Source: Desulfobacteraceae bacterium (GTDB lineage Bacteria; Desulfobacterota; Desulfobacteria; Desulfobacterales; Desulfosarcinaceae). From it: a DNA stretch of 48,565 nucleotides. Where the stretch lies: contig JAAERL010000202.1 in NCBI GenBank assembly GCA_024230435.1, positions 1-48,565 on the forward strand. The letters are read 5' to 3'. The notes below the pieces were generated by a model. It was not told the origin of the DNA. It worked only from the letters and a program-made list of their open reading frames with translations, and made no database searches. Position numbers and translations under genes: made by a program. Positions within the stretch are counted from its first letter, which is position 1. Each line of letters begins with the position of its first letter. Below, one piece after another: positions 42,368 to 48,565 of the stretch.

Positions 42368-44286
42368 TGAAAGTTTGTCCGCCGTCTTTTACAGTAAAAG
42401 CTATCGCAAGAAAAAGTGGTATGTGCAAACTGCGCGTTGCAGTATTAATGCTTTATATTCTTTTCTACGGTATGATTTTCAGTGCCTGTACTACTGAAGA
42501 AAAATCTTCCGGGCAGACCACTTCTTATCCTAAAAACATTGCACAAAAAGCCAAATATGCCGGTCCGCTTGAAAAGCTGCCGGACGGTATCAACTGGCTT
42601 ACAAATGACACCGATCCGGTTTTTGCCTCTGACCAAGCCAAAAAGGGAGGTACGCTTCATGAATTTTTAGCTTCTTTTCCGCTGACTTTCAGGGTTGTAG
42701 GACCCGACTCCAACACGTCTTTTCGCAGCGCGATTTTAGGTAATCAGCTCAATCTGACAGGTCTTCATCCCAATACGCTGAATATCATTCCCGGATTGGC
42801 GAGCCATTGGGCTTTCGGCAAAGACAAGCGGACCATGTATTTCAGACTCAATCCCAAGGCGAGATGGTCCGATGGCGTTACCGTAACGGCTGATGATTTC
42901 GTTTTTACCCTTGAGTTCATGCGATCCAAGCATATTGTTGCGCCATGGTATAACGACTATTACACCCAGGAAGTCGAGCGCGTCATTGTTTTCGATGATT
43001 ATACCCTTGCCGTTGTCAGTACGAAAGCACAGCCGGATCTGCATTTGAAAATTTCTTTAGGGCCGATGCCACGTCATTTTTTTGGGCAATTGGATGAAGA
43101 TTTTATTCGAAAGTACAATTGGGCAATCGTCCCGAATACCGGGCCTTATCAGATTGATACATTTAAAAAAGGAAGATATGTTCGTTTCGAACGAAAACAG
43201 GATTGGTGGGCCAATGATCTGCACTATTTTAAACACCGTTTTAATGTGGATAAGGTCTTATACAAAGTGATCCGTGATACCAATCTTCAGTGGGAGTATT
43301 TCAAAAAAGCAAAATTGGATTACTTTCCGGCTACCCTTTCTCAATATTGGCATATCAAATCAAAAACAGCGGTCGTTGAAAAAGGCTATGTCCATAAAAT
43401 GCAGTTTTTTAATGATACACAAAGAAGTGCGAGAGGGTTGTGGCTGAACCTGAATAGAAAAATTTTCAAAGATATTAACGTGCGCTATGCTTTTGCCCAT
43501 GCCATCAATGTCGAGCGGGTGATAAAACAAGTTTTGTTTAATGATTATTATCGCCTGGAAAACGCATACGTAGGCTATGGCCCGTATAGCAATGATACCA
43601 TTAAGGCGCGGCGGTATGATATTAGAAAAGTTTCAGATTATATGCACGGCGCCGGATACAAGCGCGGCCCGGATGGTATATGGGTAAAAAACGGCCGTCG
43701 CTTTTCTGTTCAGGTTGTCTATCATGTTGAAGAGTTCACCCCGCGCATGGTGGTCTACAAAGAGGAGGCCAGAAAAGCCGGCATCGAACTTAGGCTGGCC
43801 AAACTCGATCCTGCGGCTTCCTTTAAAAAAGTGCTTGAAAAACGGCATGATGTGGCGCTGGTTGGATGGGGGACATCTATTAGGCCGCATTTTTGGGAAT
43901 TCTGGCATTCGGTCAATGCCCGTAAGGGACAAACCAACAATATTACAAATACCGCGGATGCCCAATTGGATCGGCTCATTGATGCTTACCGTGATAGCCT
44001 TGATGAACAGGAACGTATTCGTCTGGCACATCAAATTCAGTTGAAAGTATATGAGATCGGCGCTTTCGTGCCAACGATGATGGCCCCTTATTTCAGGCAA
44101 GTATACTGGCGGTGGTGGAAGTTTCCCGATACTGCTGCAACAAAAACTTCAGAGAGTTTGTTTGATCCGTTTTCGCGCGGGCTTTTTTGGTTTGATCAAG
44201 AACAGAATGAGCAAACCAAAAAAGCAATGCGCAAGGGGCAAACGTATAGCCCTGTAACCCTAATTGATGAAACGTATAAACCTTGA
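42367..44286 (+). CDS. Peptide ABC transporter substrate-binding lipoprotein (YejA-like)
   Basis: 639 residues from the ATG at 42367, which overlaps the permease stop (TGATG); a GTG at 42364 and an ATG at 42421 are alternatives. The hydrophobic stretch LRVAVLMLYILFYGMIFSAC ends in a likely lipidated Cys. The type 5 solute-binding fold shows LNPKARWSDGVTVTADDFVF, IVPNTGPYQIDTFKKGRYVR and RRFSVQVVYHVEEFTPR. The length and the closing motif FVPTMMAPYFRQVYWRWW fit YejA-like proteins, which accept peptides such as microcin C in E. coli. The ligand here is unknown. Confidence 0.9.
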   Translation: MKVCPPSFTVKAIARKSGMCKLRVAVLMLYILFYGMIFSACTTEEKSSGQTTSYPKNIAQKAKYAGPLEKLPDGINWLTNDTDPVFASDQAKKGGTLHEFLASFPLTFRVVGPDSNTSFRSAILGNQLNLTGLHPNTLNIIPGLASHWAFGKDKRTMYFRLNPKARWSDGVTVTADDFVFTLEFMRSKHIVAPWYNDYYTQEVERVIVFDDYTLAVVSTKAQPDLHLKISLGPMPRHFFGQLDEDFIRKYNWAIVPNTGPYQIDTFKKGRYVRFERKQDWWANDLHYFKHRFNVDKVLYKVIRDTNLQWEYFKKAKLDYFPATLSQYWHIKSKTAVVEKGYVHKMQFFNDTQRSARGLWLNLNRKIFKDINVRYAFAHAINVERVIKQVLFNDYYRLENAYVGYGPYSNDTIKARRYDIRKVSDYMHGAGYKRGPDGIWVKNGRRFSVQVVYHVEEFTPRMVVYKEEARKAGIELRLAKLDPAASFKKVLEKRHDVALVGWGTSIRPHFWEFWHSVNARKGQTNNITNTADAQLDRLIDAYRDSLDEQERIRLAHQIQLKVYEIGAFVPTMMAPYFRQVYWRWWKFPDTAATKTSESLFDPFSRGLFWFDQEQNEQTKKAMRKGQTYSPVTLIDETYKP

Positions 44287-45263
44287 ATCAAGACAATAAA
44301 CCCATCTTGATGGTTGATCGGCTTGTCACGGTCTTTGATACCGAAGCGGGACGGATTCGGGCCGTAGATGGCGCAAGCTTTTCATTGGCTAAAAATGCAG
44401 TCTTGGGAATTGTTGGTGAATCCGGTTGCGGCAAAAGCGTAACGGCGCTGTCGATTATGCGGTTGTTGCCAAAACCCGCCGGCACAATTGAAAGCGGCCG
44501 GATTATGCTCAACAATTCGGATCTTGTTCAACTGCCTGTCAATCAAATGCACGCTATTCGAGGAGGGCGGATCGGAATGATTTTTCAGGAGCCTATGACG
44601 GCTTTGAATCCTGTCTATACCATCGGCCATCAACTTATGGAAGTGTTTGAACTGCACAGAAAAGATATTTCTTCTCAAAACCGGTGGGAAGCGGCGGCGC
44701 AATTACTGCACAAGGTGGGTATTCCAGAATCCGGGAAAAGAATGAACGAATATCCTCATCTGATTTCCGGTGGAATGCGACAACGGGTGATGATTGCCAT
44801 GGCGCTGGCAGGCGAGCCGGAATTGCTGATTGCCGATGAACCGACTACGGCCCTTGATGTGACCATTCAAGCGCAGATTTTGGATTTAATCATGGCGTTA
44901 CAGCAGCAAACCGGAATGGGGGTTATGTTTATCACTCACGCGTTGGGGGTGGTGGCTGAAATGTGTCATGACGTGGCCGTGATGTATGCTGGTCAGATTG
45001 TCGAATCAGCTCCATCGGGCAAACTTTTTGCCCAGCCCAAACACCCTTACACCCAAGGACTCTTAACGTCCATACCCCAATTGTCCTCAAAGCGTAAAAC
45101 GATGTTGCCTATAATAAAAGGCGCTGTTCCAAGTTTTTTGGAGTTGCCGCCGGGATGCCGGTTCCAGAACCGGTGTCCGCATACCATGGATGTGTGCAAG
45201 ACCGAAAACCCAGAGCTTAAAGCCGTGGCCCAAGAACAACAGGTTCGCTGTTTTTTATATTAA
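44283..45263 (+). CDS. Oligopeptide ABC transporter ATPase (OppD type)
   Basis: 326 residues from a TTG that overlaps the previous stop codon. Walker [10 protein letters not shown] loop [13 protein letters not shown], signature [16 protein letters not shown], Walker [14 protein letters not shown] and H loop FITHALG. The C-terminal Cys motif [14 protein letters not shown] is the oligopeptide-type extension that can bind an iron-sulfur cluster in DppD. It pairs with the OppF-type gene 75 bases downstream. Confidence 0.93.
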   Translation: MNQDNKPILMVDRLVTVFDTEAGRIRAVDGASFSLAKNAVLGIVGESGCGKSVTALSIMRLLPKPAGTIESGRIMLNNSDLVQLPVNQMHAIRGGRIGMIFQEPMTALNPVYTIGHQLMEVFELHRKDISSQNRWEAAAQLLHKVGIPESGKRMNEYPHLISGGMRQRVMIAMALAGEPELLIADEPTTALDVTIQAQILDLIMALQQQTGMGVMFITHALGVVAEMCHDVAVMYAGQIVESAPSGKLFAQPKHPYTQGLLTSIPQLSSKRKTMLPIIKGAVPSFLELPPGCRFQNRCPHTMDVCKTENPELKAVAQEQQVRCFLY

Positions 45264-45301
45264 TCGTATTATGGTCGTGGAAGCCGATTATATAATGGGA
45301 T

Positions 45302-45315
45302 CTTTCAAGACCCAA
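45302..45315 (+). repeat. Possible degenerate core of the dispersed repeat
   Basis: CTTTCAAGACCCAAAC lies in the short gap before the OppF-type gene and differs by one base from AAGACCCTAA. Weak. Confidence 0.25.
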
Positions 45316-45338
45316 ACAGGCTCTAAGGCACAACGGTT

Positions 45339-46337
45339 ATGCAAGACAAATATACCGATGATCTTTTAGAAGTAAATGAGCTGAAGATGCATTTTCCCAT
45401 CCGGGGGGGCATATTTCAGCGGCAAGTGGGCAAGGTGTTTGCCGTAGACGGAATTTCATTAGGTGTCGGCAAGGGCAAAACACTTGGGTTGGTAGGAGAG
45501 TCCGGTTGCGGCAAAACGACAGTCGGGCGATGTATTCTCAGGCTTTACGAACCCACCGGCGGACGGGTGATTTTCGAGGGCAAAAATCTTTTGGGGATGG
45601 ACCGGAGAAATCTGCGGGCCGTTCGCCGAAATTTGCAAATGATTTTCCAGGATCCTTTTGAATCCTTGAATTCGCGGCATGTCATCGCAAATATCATCGA
45701 GGAGCCTTTTATTGTTCATCGTATGGGTACCCCACGGCAGAGGCGTAAATGGGTTTATAAGCTATTGGAGCGTGTGGGGCTTGCCAGGGACGCAGCTTTG
45801 CGGTTTCCCCATGAATTCAGCGGCGGCCAGCGCCAGCGTATCGGCATTGCCAGGGCCATTGCATTGAATCCCAAGCTGATCGTATGTGATGAGCCTGTAT
45901 CCGCACTGGATGTTTCTATTCAATCACAGGTGCTTAATTTGCTTTTGGAGCTTCAGCAAGACATGGAGTTAAGCTATCTTTTCATTGCCCATGATCTGTC
46001 TGTGGTCAAGCATATTTCCGATACGATTGCCGTCATGTATCTTGGCAGAATTGTGGAACAAGCACCGGCGGACGACTTGTACGAAATGGCGTTGCACCCA
46101 TACACTCAGGCTCTGATTGCCGCTATTCCCATTGCCGATCCAAGCCGAAAGCGGGATAAAAAACCATTGAGCGGCGATGTCCCGTCACCGATAAATCCGC
46201 CTCAAGGGTGTCATTTCCATCCCCGATGCCCTTTTGTTATTGACCTGTGCAGGCAAAAGGAGCCTTTTTTGAAAGTAAAGCCCGAAAATGGCGGGTCTGA
46301 TCATTGGGTGGCTTGCCATAGGGCGGGTAAGATTTAA
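45339..46337 (+). CDS. Oligopeptide ABC transporter ATPase (OppF type)
   Basis: 332 residues. Walker A GESGCGKTTVG, Q loop MIFQDPFESLNSR, signature EFSGGQRQRIGIARAI, Walker B LIVCDEPVSALDV, H loop FIAHDLSVVK, and the C-terminal motif CHFHPRCPFVIDLC. With the OppD-type partner it forms a heterodimeric motor; in E. coli the yej system uses one fused ATPase (YejF), whereas here they are separate. It ends the operon; no terminator was found. Confidence 0.94.
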   Translation: MQDKYTDDLLEVNELKMHFPIRGGIFQRQVGKVFAVDGISLGVGKGKTLGLVGESGCGKTTVGRCILRLYEPTGGRVIFEGKNLLGMDRRNLRAVRRNLQMIFQDPFESLNSRHVIANIIEEPFIVHRMGTPRQRRKWVYKLLERVGLARDAALRFPHEFSGGQRQRIGIARAIALNPKLIVCDEPVSALDVSIQSQVLNLLLELQQDMELSYLFIAHDLSVVKHISDTIAVMYLGRIVEQAPADDLYEMALHPYTQALIAAIPIADPSRKRDKKPLSGDVPSPINPPQGCHFHPRCPFVIDLCRQKEPFLKVKPENGGSDHWVACHRAGKI

Positions 46338-46359
46338 TGGGCGCAGTGTCTGAAATTCA

Positions 46360-46386
46360 GGTCATTACAGCTTCTAAGACCCTAAG
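46360..46386 (+). repeat. Dispersed intergenic repeat, copy G
   Basis: GGTCATTACAGCTTCTAAGA then CCCTAAG, close to copy E (TTTAAAGCCTCCAAGACCCTAA split over 39898-39913). It lies between the transporter operon and the convergent acyltransferase gene. Confidence 0.5.
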
Positions 46387-46406
46387 TTCATCTTCGATGG
46401 TTGAAG

Positions 46407-47498
46407 TTAAAAATTGAGCCCTTTTTTACGGTTTCGCATCAGATAAAGTGCGTCTGACAACATTGCTATAGCCCCATATAGATTCGGTCGATAGGCGGCT
46501 AATATCGTGGTATCGGTCAGGCTGGTCGTCCATCGTTTTGTCCATGCCGCCTCTTTGCCAAGAAAGTTAAAACGAGTCAACCCTTTCTTCGAGGCGGTTT
46601 TAATCGATTCTTCAAGCAACAAATTGCCCGGGGAACAATTGCGATACCTTTCATCGTATCCAATATTTAGAAGCCAGTATGAGTTCATGGATTCGACGGC
46701 GTATTGCACAGCTACAGCCTCATTGTTAATTTTCAGAAAAGACAGGTTTAAGCAGCCTTGCTTAAACGCCGATTTTGCATATCGTTCAAAAAACGTCTTT
46801 CTCCATTCGGTTGTCAATATAGCTGTACGATTTTGTCCCTTCCAACCTGACGCCTCAATGCGAAAGGCTTTATTCAAATGCTTCCGGAGGTTTTCGGATT
46901 CTAATTCATTGATTGTTTGGAAACTGACATCACCGAGCTTATCGGCTTTTTTTCTCGCTCTTCGAAGATCCCTGAGTAAAGATTTTTTTATGGAGTTTTT
47001 CGTAAGGTCAATATAAGGATACGGCATTTGCATCACTTTGGTGATCCATCCCTTTTTTTTGAACTTGGAAACAAGAATATCCCCAATTGCGTGATCGTTG
47101 ATTATACGGGATAATCGCATTGGGAATACACGTTCTGATGTTATTGCATCGATCAGCAAATACAATGATTCGGCATCCTTGGCAATCAGCCGGTTGGGTT
47201 CTTTTAATTCCTCGCCACCTAAAAATTGTAACTGCCATGGATGAAATGCCTGCTCGTTTGGTTTTAAAATTAAAGGCGCGATGGCAGTGAGCTTGCCGTC
47301 CTTTTTGATGATAACGATTCGAAGGTAGTGTTTTTTACTATAGGCCGTTGCTGCCGATTTAATCCAACTGAAGCTCTGCCAGGGTTCAACTTTATTATGA
47401 TGGGCCAGCTCATTCCATTCAAACTGTAATTCGATTAACCTTTTATAATTTTTTATTATTTCTACTTGATGAGTTTTTGATGTTTTAGAAATTTGCAT
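46407..47498 (-). CDS. CelD/BcsL-family GNAT acyltransferase
   Basis: 363 residues from the ATG at 47498, chosen because GGAG lies about 10 bases upstream; a TTG at 47537 would add 13 residues. It resembles the CelD/BcsL acetyltransferases: N-terminal EWNELAHHNKVEPWQSFSW, LRIVIIKKDGKLTAIAPLIL, and a C-terminal GNAT half with YAVESMNSYWLLNIGYDERY and NLLLEESIKTASKKGLTRFN. Such enzymes are often near exopolysaccharide genes and act on sugars or transfer amino acids; the acceptor is unknown. It lies 46 bases after the proline-dehydrogenase-like gene. Confidence 0.82.
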   Translation of the reverse strand: MQISKTSKTHQVEIIKNYKRLIELQFEWNELAHHNKVEPWQSFSWIKSAATAYSKKHYLRIVIIKKDGKLTAIAPLILKPNEQAFHPWQLQFLGGEELKEPNRLIAKDAESLYLLIDAITSERVFPMRLSRIINDHAIGDILVSKFKKKGWITKVMQMPYPYIDLTKNSIKKSLLRDLRRARKKADKLGDVSFQTINELESENLRKHLNKAFRIEASGWKGQNRTAILTTEWRKTFFERYAKSAFKQGCLNLSFLKINNEAVAVQYAVESMNSYWLLNIGYDERYRNCSPGNLLLEESIKTASKKGLTRFNFLGKEAAWTKRWTTSLTDTTILAAYRPNLYGAIAMLSDALYLMRNRKKGLNF

Positions 47499-47544
47499 AA
47501 TGGATTTATCTCCAAGACAGTGTTTTTTTGCCTCCAACGGCCTA

Positions 47545-48444
47545 TCACATAGCAGAAACGATTCTGGAAATTTTTGATTTATAATTTAAAAATAGTTCCA
47601 CGAATCCAGGTCGGAAAATTTTATGTATATTCGTAAGTAGTTGTTGGGCTCCATACAAAAGCAGGATATCCGAATAGGGCACATAGATTCTTGTAGAAAC
47701 CATCATATCTTTTGAAAGCGCGATCATTTTCGACGTGGGCATTCCAAAGAGCAATTCGAGTTGAATCGCTGTGTCGGTTTTTTTAAACAGTGTGGTTGCG
47801 GCCTTGGCCAATTTATGGTCGTGAGTTGCGATGGCTACCTCCGGAACCTGGCCTGCCAGCTGTTGAGCCAATTGCATGAAACCTTTACCGGGGTCCATTT
47901 CCTCTGATGGGTTACTCGCTTTGAACTCACCTTTGATCAGCCGGATTCTAACGCCGTTTTTGGCAGCCCACTGAGCATCGGATAAACTTCTGCGCCACCT
48001 TGAAGGAATTGACAAGCCATAGCGCCATCGGCCATTCGTTTCATTTGGCAAGCCCGTTTTGTTTATCATTTCTTTAAGCAGTTGCAGGGTTGGTTCCGCA
48101 TCAATGTGATCATGTGAATCAAAGTGAACACCTTGGCCGTTTTTTAAGGCTGTGACGGCAACGGTTTTTACATGATCTGCATTAAAACCAAGCGCCGGTG
48201 GTTTTATGGATAAGTAGAAAATGTCAGAAGGAAAATGACAGGCCATGAAATCGCTGGCAAGCCTATGTTCATCAATGATTTGGATAGGATCATCACCAGC
48301 CTTGCTGAAATTGCCGAGTGTGGATGCAGTACCATGATGACCCAGAACATGGCATACCTTAACTGCCTCTAAAAGATCCTTCGGGCTTATGGAATAAAGT
48401 GCGCCTGCCTTGTAAGCAATTCGTTTTAATAGATTTTTTTTCAT
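47545..48444 (-). CDS. Proline-dehydrogenase-fold protein with altered substrate site
   Basis: 299 residues. Barrel motifs of the PRODH family: GQGVHFDSHDHIDAEPTLQ, GVRIRLIKGEFKASNPSEE (with the conserved Lys), VAIATHDHKLA, IQLELLFGMP and TRIYVPYSDILLLYG. In proline dehydrogenases the last helix holds an Arg-Arg pair that binds the proline carboxylate (as in YLVRRLLENG of E. coli PutA); here the aligned segment reads YGAQQLLTN, so the pair is Gln-Gln. It may therefore use another substrate or cofactor. No P5C dehydrogenase is nearby; it pairs with the acyltransferase. Confidence 0.8.
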   Translation of the reverse strand: MKKNLLKRIAYKAGALYSISPKDLLEAVKVCHVLGHHGTASTLGNFSKAGDDPIQIIDEHRLASDFMACHFPSDIFYLSIKPPALGFNADHVKTVAVTALKNGQGVHFDSHDHIDAEPTLQLLKEMINKTGLPNETNGRWRYGLSIPSRWRRSLSDAQWAAKNGVRIRLIKGEFKASNPSEEMDPGKGFMQLAQQLAGQVPEVAIATHDHKLAKAATTLFKKTDTAIQLELLFGMPTSKMIALSKDMMVSTRIYVPYSDILLLYGAQQLLTNIHKIFRPGFVELFLNYKSKISRIVSAM

Positions 48445-48565
48445 AACGGTCTAATATTTTAAAAATTTGAATATTTATGAAATCTTACCAAGACCCTTAG
48501 CAATAAGCTGATTATACTCTATAATATAATAAAATTTAAGATTATATAATTTAAAAATAAAAAAA
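48445..48565. other. AT-rich right-edge region with repeat copy H
   Basis: Very AT-rich, no gene. It likely carries the promoter of the PRODH-like gene. It contains GAAATCTTACCAAGACCCTTAGC split at 48479-48501, a probable copy of the dispersed repeat resembling copy F. Confidence 0.4.

Overview
The window looks like chromosomal DNA of a free-living Gram-negative bacterium. Double-membrane markers (a complete tolQRAB-pal-cpoB cluster, lipoprotein signals, periplasmic adaptors), a CheA/CheB/CheR/CheW signalling cluster with STAS and receiver fusions, delta-60 repeats and the overall gene style point to Desulfobacterota (the former Deltaproteobacteria, Desulfobacterales-like). The taxonomic call is inference: no rRNA is present.

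Layout. 1-9611 (minus strand) is a five-gene run that looks like a dedicated export system with its cargo: a GAF-HlyD membrane adaptor, a PqqD-like/M50 metalloprotease/HlyD fusion, a shortened SecA-like ATPase, a small periplasmic HlyD adaptor, and the N-terminal 911 codons of a giant LEPR-XLL/DUF4347/delta-60/cadherin-like protein that runs off the left edge. 9987-10080 is tRNA-Ser(GGA). 10445-14447 (plus) is the DNA-metabolism operon dnaX-ebfC-recR, continuing into a YkgJ-type Cys-cluster gene and murI. 14554-15657 (minus) is an MscS-family channel. 16024-23784 (minus) is a chemosensory cluster: receiver-STAS protein, cheA (Hpt, kinase, two CheW-like domains, receiver), cheW, cheB, cheR and a receiver with a coiled-coil tail. 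24091-24886 (minus) is an HD-domain hydrolase preceded by a frameshifted helix-turn-helix gene. 25296-30474 (plus) is tolQ-tolR-tolA-tolB-pal-cpoB. 30857-33909 (plus) is ruvC-ruvA-ruvB followed by an S-adenosyl-L-methionine hydrolase (DUF62) gene. 34261-35794 is an unrecognised bitopic coiled-coil protein plus a bactofilin. 35842-36127 (minus) is a broken CYTH-domain remnant, 36146-37084 a TIM-barrel epimerase/isomerase-like protein, and 37284-38149 rplM-rpsI with a clear terminator. 38515-39714 (minus) is an M24 peptidase flanked by related direct repeats. 40286-46337 (plus) is a five-gene oligopeptide ABC importer. 46407-48444 (minus) is a pair encoding a CelD/BcsL-type acyltransferase and a proline-dehydrogenase-fold protein whose usual substrate-binding Arg pair appears to be Gln-Gln.

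Most interesting is the left-hand export island: no ABC exporter and no canonical type I/II components are visible, but a SecA-like motor lacking the two-helix finger region sits between HlyD-type adaptors, one of them fused to a site-2-protease-like membrane domain, directly upstream of a giant exoprotein with no Sec signal. A second unexpected layer is a family of short degenerate repeats spread through intergenic regions from about 23 kb to the right edge, with cores ending in AATCGCCTAA or AAGACCCTAA.
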